A stretch of 64,000 nt of DNA from Lewinella sp050633125 (GTDB lineage Bacteria > Bacteroidota > Bacteroidia > Chitinophagales > Saprospiraceae), in assembly GCF_050633125.1 (NCBI RefSeq), contig NZ_JBOEFX010000084.1:14635-78634 (forward strand), given 5' to 3'. Of the stretch, positions 26,342 to 36,015 are shown one piece after another (the first letter of the stretch is position 1; each line of letters starts with the position of its first letter). The notes beneath the pieces were generated by a model. It made no database searches and was not told the origin of the DNA. It saw only the letters and a list, made by a program, of their open reading frames with translations. Made by a program: the position numbers and the translations under genes.

Positions 26342-27142
26342 TTATTGAAAACTATAGCTAACACCTACGCCTAGAGTTAAGAGCATCATTTTTTTTGACA
26401 ACCTACCTTCAAGTGTCTCTTGATCGCCGTTGATTCGATAATTTCCAGCGAGGATTTCTTTTCTGGAAAATGACGTATTGATTACAGTGTTTAGTGAAAT
26501 CTTGGATTCAGGCAGCTTGTGGGAATATCCGACACTTAAATTAGGGGAAATAATAACATTGTTTTTTTCATTATACTGAACTGTAGTAGAAAAAATATTA
26601 AAGCTCTGATTCGGCTGAGGGGAGGCTCTAAATTGAATATCTGCAACAATCGGCAAAAAGAAACTTGTTCTCACACCAGCTTTTAAGAAAATCAAATTCT
26701 TTTGTGTTAAAGGGATATTGTATCGAAAACTTAGTATTGCTGATGAATAGAGTACATCATAGAACGTTAATTCGCTGACATAGGGCTGTTCCCATCCAAG
26801 GTCTAAAAACTCTTCATCAGCAATGACGCGTAGTTGGTAAGAATTAAGCCCTGTTTCAAGCCCGATATCCCACATTAAGTTTTTTCGGACGGTTTTTGAA
26901 AAATTTGCACATAACGCAAATAAAGCAGACCCATCAGAGACTGCGTCTCCTTTTCCAGGCTGTAGCACGGGGTAATTTCTTTCAAAATCTAAAGCAGGTG
27001 TTCGCCCATATAATAGTTGTATACTGATTTCTTTAGATTGGTTGCTTAAATTAGATGCGGATTGTGCTTCTATATTTGATGTGAAAAATAGAATTAAAAA
27101 ATAGATTAATCCATACTTGGTGCGATAATCTAAGTTTTTCAT
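26342..27142 (-). CDS. Outer-membrane beta-barrel-like protein
   Basis: 266 residues. Signal peptide (LIYFLILFFTSNIEAQ). The mature chain has alternating strands with aromatic girdle residues, for example SALFALCANFSKTVRKNLMWDIGLETGLNSYQLRV and NLIFLKAGVRTSFFLPIVADIQF, and ends with LLTLGVGVSYSFQ, the terminal aromatic-rich strand expected of outer-membrane barrels. Resembles the general Bacteroidota PorT/OmpW-like barrels, but no specific family is recognised. AT-rich relative to flanking housekeeping genes. A long hairpin lies just upstream of the start. Confidence 0.7.
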   Translation of the reverse strand: MKNLDYRTKYGLIYFLILFFTSNIEAQSASNLSNQSKEISIQLLYGRTPALDFERNYPVLQPGKGDAVSDGSALFALCANFSKTVRKNLMWDIGLETGLNSYQLRVIADEEFLDLGWEQPYVSELTFYDVLYSSAILSFRYNIPLTQKNLIFLKAGVRTSFFLPIVADIQFRASPQPNQSFNIFSTTVQYNEKNNVIISPNLSVGYSHKLPESKISLNTVINTSFSRKEILAGNYRINGDQETLEGRLSKKMMLLTLGVGVSYSFQ

Positions 27143-27151
27143 AATAGTATA

Positions 27152-27226
27152 TTTTGGTGTCAGTCGTTTGCGCCCCTACAAATCGGACTTTCTACAGTTC
27201 GGTTTGTAAGGGGGCAAACCAAAACC
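27152..27226. repeat. Long hairpin upstream of the outer-membrane barrel gene
   Basis: The arm at 27167-27189 (starting TTTGCGCCCC) pairs with 27196-27218 (ending GGGGGCAAA) over 23 positions with a few mismatches, extended by outer TTTTGG/CCAAAA. It begins 10 bases upstream of the minus-strand ATG at 27142. Confidence 0.55.
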
Positions 27227-27416
27227 AGTTTCGGGTGCGACGCATTTATCATTTGGGAGAAATATAGGCTAAAGTAGACCAGTATTTAATAGCCTAGTGG
27301 TTTCGTATTCTACCCAGTATAAAGCGAAAGGGCGGTCTCAAAAAAAGATTCAATTTCGTTGTCCTAACAATTGGGGGGAGATCAAAGATCATTACCCTGA
27401 AGGCACAAATCTTAAG

Positions 27417-28178
27417 TTACCAAGAATAGAAGTAAAACATAAATCCACCAGTTTTCCTGATAAATAAGCTTACTTTCTCTTTATTTAAGTATATGTTAAC
27501 CTCTATCGCTAAACTACTTGTAGTGATAATTTCATCAGGAATGAAAAGATCTGAGAGGTATTCATTGTCGTTATAGGTTATTGCTTTTCTCCATGTCACT
27601 CTATTGCTCGTTCCTTTATACTCTAGAATAACTTTATTGAGTTGTTCGTATATGGATAAAGTTCCAAGTGGCAATTGCACAGTGCGGATTGGTCCAGTCA
27701 GGATGACACTGTCAGATATATTTTCTCCTGTAAAAGGGCCATCATCCATAGTAAATAACATTTCAGAGACTAACGAGTCCTTTTCGACTAGGTGATAGAA
27801 GCTATTTCGAACATTGTCGATCTGAGTATCCTTATCTGCATTTAATAGCTTAGAAAATGGCGTCTTGCTGAGAAGACCATAAAGCCGCGTAAGATTATCG
27901 AGAGTAGACGTATCTATATTTGCATTACAATTAGAATGATAGGAAGGAAGTTGTGCGATGATGACGGGAATTAGAAAATTAGGATTGGTCACATCATAAC
28001 TATCGGTAAGTCTATGGGAAAATTGACTAATATCATCGTTAGACCATATCGCTACTTCTTGAGAGCTATCGACTCCGTAAAAATCTAAGAATTTGATGTA
28101 ATAGCAATGTTGCTTATCGTTTTCTTGAGCCATTAGAAATAAGGGAAGACCAATCAATATGAATAAAACTTGTTTCAT
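27417..28178 (-). CDS. Secreted protein of unknown function
   Basis: 253 residues. Signal peptide MKQVLFILIGLPLFLMAQ. The mature part starts ENDKQHCYYIKFLDFYG and holds mixed alpha/beta sequence (SQFSHRLTDSYDVTNPNFLIPVIIAQLPSYH, LIRKTGGFMFYFYSW at the end). No motif recognised. AT-rich and next to another unplaced secreted protein on the same strand, separated by 274 bases, so probably part of an accessory stretch. Its leader contains the inverted-repeat element at 28204-28330. Confidence 0.6.
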   Translation of the reverse strand: MKQVLFILIGLPLFLMAQENDKQHCYYIKFLDFYGVDSSQEVAIWSNDDISQFSHRLTDSYDVTNPNFLIPVIIAQLPSYHSNCNANIDTSTLDNLTRLYGLLSKTPFSKLLNADKDTQIDNVRNSFYHLVEKDSLVSEMLFTMDDGPFTGENISDSVILTGPIRTVQLPLGTLSIYEQLNKVILEYKGTSNRVTWRKAITYNDNEYLSDLFIPDEIITTSSLAIEVNIYLNKEKVSLFIRKTGGFMFYFYSW

Positions 28179-28203
28179 ACTTTAAGAATTATTTCTTAAC
28201 AAA

Positions 28204-28330
28204 TCTGATGGGATATTATTATTATTATTGGTAAATAATTGACTTTTATCCTAGTCGTAGTATATCATGTTTTCTTATCTACAGAAATATCAGCCTGTTT
28301 CTGTTTTAGTCATTGAAATATCCCATCAGA
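28204..28330. mobile_element. Inverted-repeat element, 127 bp
   Basis: TCTGATGGGATATT (28204-28217) and AATATCCCATCAGA (28317-28330) are perfect inverted copies around AT-rich DNA with an (ATT)n tract. MITE-like or a long-range hairpin. No flanking duplication seen. Confidence 0.4.
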
Positions 28331-28493
28331 CCTGGGTTAGAGGCAACTAGATTTATTACCCAGATACGCTCTGAGTCAGTGGGCGTTTCCAGTAAAATGA
28401 GTGACGAGAATATTGAAGATTCGAGGCTATAATTTTGGAGATTAACGAGACATAAGAACCGGCCTACCTTGTGGACGGCGTGCATAACTTAAC

Positions 28494-29342
28494 CTATCTA
28501 TCCCCCCCTCGCCACATCCTCCATTTCCCCTGCAAATCCTTGCGCAACTCGCCATTTTCAAAACCCAAAGTCGTCCCCATGGTAGCTACCTCTTGCGCAT
28601 TGAATTCATTGCACTCAAAGAAGAGTGCACTTTCAGCTTGCGCCTGCTGAATCGCCAATTCCATGATTTTTCGATAAAAGATCAGCGCATCATCGTCCTC
28701 CACAAAGAGGGCTAGATTAGGCTCGTAGCGTTTGACACCATCTGGCATTAATACGGCCTCTTTGTGCGGAATGTAGGGAGGGTTACTGATGATGATGTCA
28801 AATTTCGGCAGGTCGGTCCAAGTAGTGGAATCCAAAATATTTACTTGTTTCCAGTGTACTTCCAAGCCTTGGCGGGCGCCATTTTCGCGAGCAATGGCCA
28901 AGGCCTCTTCACTCACATCTATCGCCCACACTTCAGCAACGGGCCAGTTTTTCTTGATCGCTAGCGGAATGCAGCCACTGCCGGTGCCAATGTCCAGTAT
29001 TTTTGGTGATTTGTTACTCTTACCTTTTTCCTCCAACACCCATTCCACCAATTCTTCCGTTTCCGGGCGAGGGATCAGTACACCTGGACCAACTTTTAGG
29101 CGCAAGCCGTAAAAATCAGCTTGCTCGGTAATGTACTGTACCGGCTCTCCGGCCAGTAACCGCGCTTTACTACTCGCTAACAATTGTTCTTCATTGGGCG
29201 AGATATCTCGGTCTCTCCGGCCACGGTGCCAGCCAAATAAGTCTTCAAAAAATAGGCGAGCAATGGATTGAGCTTCCCCCTCTCCTACTGTTTCAGACAA
29301 GTCATTTACCAAACTACGGTAGGCGGTCAACATACTGCTCAT
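28494..29342 (-). CDS. prmC: Release factor glutamine methyltransferase
   Basis: Methylates the GGQ glutamine of RF1/RF2 using S-adenosylmethionine. 282 residues: N-terminal helical domain (1-70), FYGLRLKVGPGVLIPRPETEELVEWVL, SAM-binding ILDIGTGSGCIPLAI (about 118), and the catalytic NPPY in FDIIISNPPYIP (about 190). The start codon overlaps the nspC stop by 4 bases (ATGA type), so the two are translationally coupled, though their functions are unrelated as far as is known. Confidence 0.95.
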   Translation of the reverse strand: MSSMLTAYRSLVNDLSETVGEGEAQSIARLFFEDLFGWHRGRRDRDISPNEEQLLASSKARLLAGEPVQYITEQADFYGLRLKVGPGVLIPRPETEELVEWVLEEKGKSNKSPKILDIGTGSGCIPLAIKKNWPVAEVWAIDVSEEALAIARENGARQGLEVHWKQVNILDSTTWTDLPKFDIIISNPPYIPHKEAVLMPDGVKRYEPNLALFVEDDDALIFYRKIMELAIQQAQAESALFFECNEFNAQEVATMGTTLGFENGELRKDLQGKWRMWRGGDR

Positions 29343-30469
29343 CCCAGACGGCTTTTGAAATCCTCGTAGCTAAAAGTACGCAATACCTCCAACTGCCCAG
29401 AAGGGCGCAACACAGCGATATCAGGATGCTTCACGCCATTAAACATCGACGTTTTGACCATCGTGTAATGGATCATATCCTCCAGGATCAAGCGATCGCC
29501 GATTTTTAGTGGTTTGTCGAAACTGTACTCCGTCATGTAATCTCCGGCAAGGCAGCTCACGCCACCCAGGCGGTAGGTCGGTTTGCCTTCTACAGGGTCT
29601 GTTGCATTACGTACGGCTGGCCGATAGGGCATCTCCAGCGTATCCGGCATGTGAGCCGTAAAAGAGACATCCAGGATGGCTGTTTTCGTGCCATTATTCT
29701 CAATGATATCCAGTACGCGTGAGAGTAAGAAGCCCGTCTGCCAGGCAATCGCGCTACCTGGTTCCATAATGACTTGAAGGTGAGGATAGCGGCTTTTGAA
29801 GCCTTTCAATACCTTCACTAGATGTTCGCGATCATAATCGGCTCGTGTCATGAGGTGGCCGCCTCCAAAGTTTACCCACTTCAGGTGGGGAAAGAAGGTG
29901 CTAAACTTCTCTTCAAAAGCCGCTAATGTCCGCTCAAAAGTAAAACTGGAAGATTCGCAAAGCGTATGAAAGTGAAAACCCTCAATACCATCCGGCAAAA
30001 CATCGGGGATATTAGGTCGCGTTTCTCCTAGCCGCCCAATGGGCGATGCCGGGTTGTACAAGTCTGTTTCTACCTCTGAATACTCGGGATTTACGCGTAA
30101 GCCAACGGACACCTCACTGTTTTTGACCTGGTCTTCATATTGAAGATATTGGCCAATGGAGTTAAAAGTAAGGTGACTGCTATACGTCAATAATTCACCA
30201 AATTCTTCGGGCAAATACGCCGGAGAATAGGTGTGTGCCTTCACGCCCATTTCCTCAAAAATAAGGCGAGCTTCTCCTAGCGAAGAAGCCGTTGCTCCGG
30301 TGAGGTATTTCCCTACCAAAGGAAACATTGGCCACATTGAAAAAGCCTTGAGTGCCAGAATAATATGAATATCAGCAGCAGCTTGAACTGCCGCTATTTT
30401 TTCCAGATTGGCGATTAATTTTTCTTCTTCCAAAATAAACGCGGGAGAGGGAAATTGACTTACATCCAT
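29339..30469 (-). CDS. nspC: Carboxynorspermidine/carboxyspermidine decarboxylase
   Basis: PLP alanine-racemase-fold decarboxylase that converts carboxy(nor)spermidine to (nor)spermidine. 376 residues. PLP lysine in IILALKAFSMWPMF (about residue 42), HFHTLCESSSFTF, VNFGGGHLMTRADYD, phosphate-binding EPGSAIAW, and GGVSCLAGDYM with the active-site Cys near the C-terminus. Its partner, carboxynorspermidine dehydrogenase, is at 36255-37460 in the same window, so spermidine is probably made by the CASDH/CASDC route rather than by SpeD/SpeE. First gene of an operon with prmC, with a clear upstream -7 box. Confidence 0.95.
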   Translation of the reverse strand: MDVSQFPSPAFILEEEKLIANLEKIAAVQAAADIHIILALKAFSMWPMFPLVGKYLTGATASSLGEARLIFEEMGVKAHTYSPAYLPEEFGELLTYSSHLTFNSIGQYLQYEDQVKNSEVSVGLRVNPEYSEVETDLYNPASPIGRLGETRPNIPDVLPDGIEGFHFHTLCESSSFTFERTLAAFEEKFSTFFPHLKWVNFGGGHLMTRADYDREHLVKVLKGFKSRYPHLQVIMEPGSAIAWQTGFLLSRVLDIIENNGTKTAILDVSFTAHMPDTLEMPYRPAVRNATDPVEGKPTYRLGGVSCLAGDYMTEYSFDKPLKIGDRLILEDMIHYTMVKTSMFNGVKHPDIAVLRPSGQLEVLRTFSYEDFKSRLG

Positions 30470-30511
30470 TGCTAATTCATAAATTTTTTAAGGCTTACTA
30501 ATCATTTAACC

Positions 30512-30519
30512 CAAAGGTA
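30512..30519 (-). promoter_or_regulatory. nspC-prmC promoter, -7 box TACCTTTG
   Basis: CAAAGGTA on the plus strand reads TACCTTTG on the minus strand, 43 bases upstream of the nspC ATG. Confidence 0.6.
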
Positions 30520-30628
30520 ATAATATCCCTACAGCTCCCATTTTTATTTGGTATAAAGCAGCGATTTTGCATCTAGCAGGGTCTTACTGGTACCCACACC
30601 CAAAAAACCAAAACTAAATAGACACTTG

Positions 30629-30655
30629 CCATTGTTACGACAAAAGTAACAATGG
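30629..30655. repeat. Perfect 10-bp hairpin in the PKD gene leader
   Basis: CCATTGTTAC (30629-30638) and GTAACAATGG (30646-30655), loop GACAAAA, in the divergent gap between nspC and the PKD gene. Confidence 0.5.
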
Positions 30656-30727
30656 ATAGTGCTTACAAAAGTTGACTTACTGAGCTTTTCTCTGGGTATT
30701 TTTCTACGTATAACAAACCACACGACT

Positions 30728-33700
30728 ATGTTTTTGAAATCATTGACAGGCCACCTGTCTCAAGGCCATTCTTATGCCTACAGGTATCTTTTACTTGCAC
30801 TCTTGCTCAACGTATTTGGAGGAAACGATTTATTGGCACAACCTACCAATGACAGCTGTACTGTAGCACGCGAGATTTTTTTTCCTTCCCAACCTGGACT
30901 AACATACGCCTTCGAGGGTAATAATATTGGTGCAACGCCAGAATTACCGACATACTATATGGACTGCTCTCCAGGAGGGCTATTCAGTGGGTTTGGCGCC
31001 GATGTATGGTATAAATTCACACCTACTGAAAATACTTGTATCTCTATCAGCGTCACAGGATTGAACACCCCCGAATTCAATGTTATTGAAAATGCAAGTT
31101 GCGGCCAAGGCATAGAGCTAATTTGTGCTAGCAGCAGCGATGGCAATGCCCAAGGAGAGGTTGAATTGAATTCTGACGTCACTTATTTTTTACGAATTAG
31201 TGGTGGCTCCAACAGCGATCAAAACAACTTCAACTTCACTATTACCACCCTTTATTGTAATGACATAAATCCCTCTATTGACCCCAGTTGCTTGGTAAGT
31301 GACCGTGTCTCTTTCTCCCCGCTCCCCAGCCAACCGGGCAACACCTACCAACCCGGGCAGGAGGTTAATATCTGCTACACGATTGAACAGTGGGACCCTA
31401 TTGCCACCAACTGGGTACACTCCGTAGAAATCTTCCATGGCGAGGGCTGGGACCTTTCTAGCTTGGTCTATGAGCTACCTCAAAGTTGCAATTTCCAAGG
31501 ATATTGGGAATGGTATGATTCTTGGGTAAGCTGCTCTACCGGTGAATACTTTGGACCTGGATTTGCTTACGACAGTTCTCAAGGGTTAGAATGCGGAGGT
31601 TTCCCTTACGACGGGGACCCTGGCAATAACTGGGGGGATGGTCAAGGCCAATGTTCCTCAATCCCTCCCATTCCTCGTGAATTCTGCTGGAACATCACCG
31701 TCGCAGATTGTCCACCAAACCCTACAGCCTTTGACCTCGATTTAAGCATTGAAATCCGAGTAAACGGTGATGGAGATTCCGGTTCATGGACGTTTAACAC
31801 TTGTGATGATCAGTTAGATGAGGTTCTATCTTTGAATGTAGACAACAGCCTTTGCAACATAGAAAATTGCGACTTTTGGTTTGCCCTGATTGATGAACAA
31901 CCTGTTTCTTGTCCTGGGGAAATGGATGGCTTCTTGGTGATAAACAGTCCATTTACTGACCTAGGTAGTTTCGATGTATCCGTATTTAGCCTCGATGATG
32001 AATTGCTTTACTCCTACCCCGGAGTGACTATGCCCTTTGTTTCTCCTGCCGAATTAGATACCGGCTATTATGGCATTCTCGTCGAAGCACCTAGTGCCCC
32101 GTCTTTTGGCTACTGCAATACCGGTGTCATAGACATCGTCCACATTGACTATCCTTTCGAGGTATTGCCCCGAGTGATAGCAGGTTGTAGCTTAGACAGT
32201 ATCCAATTGCGCGGAGCAGTGTGGCCCGTTTTGGAAAACGCTACTTTTAGCTGGGATGGCCCCAATGACTTTACCAGTAACGAGCAAGATCCTTTTGTGT
32301 ATGAAGATGGCACTTATTACCTAACTATCAGGAAAAATGGCTGTCGAATTAGTGATTCTATTATGGTCTCTTTCCGGGATTCGCTACCGCTGGAGGTCGA
32401 TTATTTTATTGGAGCCCCCTGTGCCGACAACCGCCTACAACTGACAGCAGCAGGCGGCAGCAGTTATCAATGGCTGGAGGCCAATACCGGCCAAGTGCTT
32501 AGTCCTTCCTACTTCCCCAGTCAAAACTTGTGGGATTTCGGACCAATCGACGATGACCTTGAATTGCGTTTGGTCGGGTACGATCCCCAAGGATGTAGCG
32601 ATACGCTCGACTTTACAGCTAATTACCTTGAGGCACCACCATTCGTTTATGAGTTCACCGTGGATGATTGTTCCTCAACAGTTGGGCAAGTCAGCTTTCC
32701 AGACAACAATGGAGAAACCATCATCTTGTGGTCGGACCTGCAAGCTCCAGAAAACCCAAGAACATTTGAAAACCTTAGCCCAGGAGAAGAAAATGTCATT
32801 CCAGTTATTGTCACCTACAATGACCTGAGCTGTACTTACGAAGACAGCGTCACTGTCGTTGGGCCAGGATTAGCATTAATGTCTTTAGACACGATTGTTT
32901 GTCCTGGTGATTCGGCCCTGCTTGTAGCCAGCCCGGCAGATAATTACCAATGGAGTACAGGAGAAACAACGTCGAGTATCTACGTACCTTCCATACCTGG
33001 ATCAACCTCCATCTACAGTGTTACCGCTACTGACTTTTATGGTTGTGAAAGAGTAGAAGAAATCAGCATTCTTTCGACGAACCTTGCTATTGCTGAATTC
33101 ACCTACACCAATAACGGACTAACGTACCAGTTCCAGCCTACAGCACCAGAACATGCCGATACCGAATACTTTTGGGAATTTGGCGACGGCACGACCTCTA
33201 CGGAATACGCGCCAGAACACACTTTCCCGGCAGGAAGTAGTTTTGATGTAGAATTAACGGTGACTACCCGCTGTGGACTCGACGTCTTTATCGAAACCAT
33301 TGGCTTACAGCAACCGCCACAAGCAAATTTCACGACCGATGTTTCACAAGGTTGTGCCCCATTAACGGTAACCTTTATTAACCAAAGTATAAATGCCGAC
33401 ACCTACCTATGGAATTTTCCTGGCGGAAACCCCAGCTCATCAACAGATGTAAACCCGGTAATCACCTACAATACACCAGGAGATTATCAGGTACAACTGA
33501 CCGCTACCAACGAGGTAAGTAGTGTCGTATTGACCACTTTCAGCGTGGTTCAAGTAGCAGACTTTGAACCTGTGGGTAGCATTTCCTTTGATGTAAATCA
33601 ACTTGAAGTGCAATTTACCGGTACGGAAGATTATGCAGACAGCTACCTCTGGGACTTTGGAGATGGTACATCTAGCAGCAGCTTAAGCCCACAACACACC

Positions 33701-35989
33701 TACGGCACCAGCGGCACTTACAATGTGAGTTTGACGCTTACCAATGGCTGTGGCACCGTGGTCATCACCGAACAAGTTACCGTCCAAAGACCCGCTCCCG
33801 AGGTGGTATTTACAACATTAGACCCTACACAAGGCTGCGCACCACTTACGGTCACATTTCTTAATCAAAGTACAAACGCCGTCAATTATCAATGGACATT
33901 CGCAGGTGGGACACCCAGTACTTCTAATGATGAAAACCCGACGGTTACCTACGATTCACCCGGCAGCTATGCGGTACAACTCATCGCTAGCAATGAGAGC
34001 GGGATTGCGACCGGCAGTCAAGAAAACTATATAGAAGTACTTGCAGGGCCCAGTGGCAATTTCTCAACGACTACAGATGAACTTACGGCTCAATTTACCA
34101 GTACTACAAGTAATGTAAACACTTACTTGTGGGAATTCGGAGATGGCATGACCAGCTCCTCCTCCAACCCCATGCACACCTATGCTACCAATGGCACTTA
34201 CACCGTAAGTTTAACCATCAGCAATGAATGTGGTACAGCGATTATTACACAAGAGGTCACCCTTCTGCAGCCAGCACCACAAGCCGCCTTCACCTCCGTA
34301 GCGTCGACAATCGGCTGCGCGCCATTGACGGTTACTTACGTCAATCAAAGTGTCAATGCGGAATCCTATGAATGGACTTTCCCTGGCGGCGTACCTGAAA
34401 CCTCTACCCTGCCTAACCCGACGGTTACCTACCTTGAGGCGGGTGTGTACGATGTGACCTTAGTGGCCACTAACCAAACAGGCAGTAGCACATCTGAGAC
34501 GCAGAGTTTGGTAGAGGTATTCCCATCGGCGGCAGGAAGTTTCAGTTATACCAGCGACTTGTTGACCGCACAGTTTTCAAGTACCACCACGAATACAGAT
34601 AGCTATTTATGGGAATTCGGTGATGGCGAAACCAGTACGGATCCAAACCCTAGCCATACTTACAATGTGGGTGGAACTTACTCCGTGAGCCTTTCCATCA
34701 CCAATGACTGTGGAACGGTCGTGATAACGCAGGAAATCGGTGTAAATCGGCCAATTCCTCAAGTGAGCTTCACCACCGAAGATTCCCAACAAGGTTGTGC
34801 GCCACTGACGGTTAACTTCATTAATCAAAGCGCTGATGCCAACTCTTACATGTGGGTATTCCCTGGTGGCGAACCGGGCAACTCCACCTTAGAAAACCCC
34901 ACGGTTACTTACTCAACATCAGGAATTTACGACGTACAGCTTAACGCAACAAATGAATCAGGCACCAATACACTGGTTGCTCAGTTTTATATTGAAGTCT
35001 ACGCTCAACCAAGTGGTGAATTTTCTTATACCAATGACCTTCTAGAGGTTCAATTCATGAGTGATGTTGAAAATACCAGCAGTTATTCATGGGACTTTGG
35101 AGATGGGAATACTAACACCTCTGCCAACCCTGTCCACACCTATGAAACAGGAGGCACCTACACGGTTACCTTGGAGTTGACCAACGAATGTGGCACGACT
35201 ACGCTCACACAAGAAGTCGGTGTCATGCGCCCCATTCCTTCAGTAGCATTTACCACCGAGGGGCCTCCAGAGGGTTGTGCGCCCTTCAGCGTTACGTTCC
35301 TCAATGAGACCATCGATGGTGTGAGTTACCAATGGTCATTCCCCGGTGCCGACCCGGCAACATCTGAGGAAGAAAACCCAACCGTCATTTACAATACACC
35401 AGGCATCTACTCCGTAGAATTGACTGCCACCAACGAATCTGGGAACAGCGTCCTTACGCAAACAGATTACATAGAAGTAGGCGCTCCTCCGTCAGGTGAT
35501 TTTACTGCTGAGAATGATCTTTTGATGGTAGCATTCACTAGTACGGTCTCCAATGCGGATACTTACAGCTGGCTATTCGGCGACGGCAATAGCAGCCTGG
35601 AAGAAAACCCCGTACACACCTACCTCGAAACCGGAGAATACGAAGTAATTCTGACGGTAGGAAATGAATGTGGAACCGTGGACATCACCGATACCATCAA
35701 CGTAACCACAACCAACCTGATAGAGCTAGGTCTGCAATCGGCTTGGCACCTCTACCCCAACCCCGCACGCGATAGAATCTGGCTAGAAGTGATCGACTGG
35801 CCCGCTATCACAGATGGTAAAGTCACCATCTTCAACGCGCTGGGAGAACAGATGAGCCAGCAAAGCATCAGCTTACCCAGCGGAAACTACCGTACTCCCC
35901 TGGCGCTAAATCTCCCGGCTGGCGTCTACTGGCTAAGGTTACATACAGACTCCTTCGGGGGAGGAATGAAGAAGATAGTGGTGCAGTAG
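30728..35989 (+). CDS. Giant T9SS-exported PKD-repeat surface protein
   Basis: 1753 residues from the ATG at 30728 (a GTG at 30659 is an upstream in-frame alternative). N-terminal export signal ends near GGNDLLAQ. Residues ~40-180 are a beta-sandwich of the NDSC...ADVWYKFTP type common in Bacteroidota. Residues ~190-780 hold further beta domains with Cys pairs. From about residue 785 to 1660 are eleven PKD-like modules: one lead module, then five pairs alternating an A type (QGCAPLTVTFINQS...W.FPGG.P) and a B type (YLWEFGDG.TS...P.HTY...GTYTVSLT..N.CGT). The pairs repeat every 480 bp (483 once). The last ~85 residues (WHLYPNPARDRIWLEV...GVYWLRLH) are a type A sorting domain. Likely a surface adhesin or polymer-binding scaffold. 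Confidence 0.92.
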   Translation: MFLKSLTGHLSQGHSYAYRYLLLALLLNVFGGNDLLAQPTNDSCTVAREIFFPSQPGLTYAFEGNNIGATPELPTYYMDCSPGGLFSGFGADVWYKFTPTENTCISISVTGLNTPEFNVIENASCGQGIELICASSSDGNAQGEVELNSDVTYFLRISGGSNSDQNNFNFTITTLYCNDINPSIDPSCLVSDRVSFSPLPSQPGNTYQPGQEVNICYTIEQWDPIATNWVHSVEIFHGEGWDLSSLVYELPQSCNFQGYWEWYDSWVSCSTGEYFGPGFAYDSSQGLECGGFPYDGDPGNNWGDGQGQCSSIPPIPREFCWNITVADCPPNPTAFDLDLSIEIRVNGDGDSGSWTFNTCDDQLDEVLSLNVDNSLCNIENCDFWFALIDEQPVSCPGEMDGFLVINSPFTDLGSFDVSVFSLDDELLYSYPGVTMPFVSPAELDTGYYGILVEAPSAPSFGYCNTGVIDIVHIDYPFEVLPRVIAGCSLDSIQLRGAVWPVLENATFSWDGPNDFTSNEQDPFVYEDGTYYLTIRKNGCRISDSIMVSFRDSLPLEVDYFIGAPCADNRLQLTAAGGSSYQWLEANTGQVLSPSYFPSQNLWDFGPIDDDLELRLVGYDPQGCSDTLDFTANYLEAPPFVYEFTVDDCSSTVGQVSFPDNNGETIILWSDLQAPENPRTFENLSPGEENVIPVIVTYNDLSCTYEDSVTVVGPGLALMSLDTIVCPGDSALLVASPADNYQWSTGETTSSIYVPSIPGSTSIYSVTATDFYGCERVEEISILSTNLAIAEFTYTNNGLTYQFQPTAPEHADTEYFWEFGDGTTSTEYAPEHTFPAGSSFDVELTVTTRCGLDVFIETIGLQQPPQANFTTDVSQGCAPLTVTFINQSINADTYLWNFPGGNPSSSTDVNPVITYNTPGDYQVQLTATNEVSSVVLTTFSVVQVADFEPVGSISFDVNQLEVQFTGTEDYADSYLWDFGDGTSSSSLSPQHTYGTSGTYNVSLTLTNGCGTVVITEQVTVQRPAPEVVFTTLDPTQGCAPLTVTFLNQSTNAVNYQWTFAGGTPSTSNDENPTVTYDSPGSYAVQLIASNESGIATGSQENYIEVLAGPSGNFSTTTDELTAQFTSTTSNVNTYLWEFGDGMTSSSSNPMHTYATNGTYTVSLTISNECGTAIITQEVTLLQPAPQAAFTSVASTIGCAPLTVTYVNQSVNAESYEWTFPGGVPETSTLPNPTVTYLEAGVYDVTLVATNQTGSSTSETQSLVEVFPSAAGSFSYTSDLLTAQFSSTTTNTDSYLWEFGDGETSTDPNPSHTYNVGGTYSVSLSITNDCGTVVITQEIGVNRPIPQVSFTTEDSQQGCAPLTVNFINQSADANSYMWVFPGGEPGNSTLENPTVTYSTSGIYDVQLNATNESGTNTLVAQFYIEVYAQPSGEFSYTNDLLEVQFMSDVENTSSYSWDFGDGNTNTSANPVHTYETGGTYTVTLELTNECGTTTLTQEVGVMRPIPSVAFTTEGPPEGCAPFSVTFLNETIDGVSYQWSFPGADPATSEEENPTVIYNTPGIYSVELTATNESGNSVLTQTDYIEVGAPPSGDFTAENDLLMVAFTSTVSNADTYSWLFGDGNSSLEENPVHTYLETGEYEVILTVGNECGTVDITDTINVTTTNLIELGLQSAWHLYPNPARDRIWLEVIDWPAITDGKVTIFNALGEQMSQQSISLPSGNYRTPLALNLPAGVYWLRLHTDSFGGGMKKIVVQ

Positions 35990-36015
35990 TTTTCAACTAG
36001 CGTTACAAAACAAAT

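Noticed and set aside
33293..35700. Regular 480-bp DNA repeats that could be taken for a CRISPR or satellite array
   Set aside because: The units are long, in frame and encode PKD modules; there are no short constant repeats with variable spacers.
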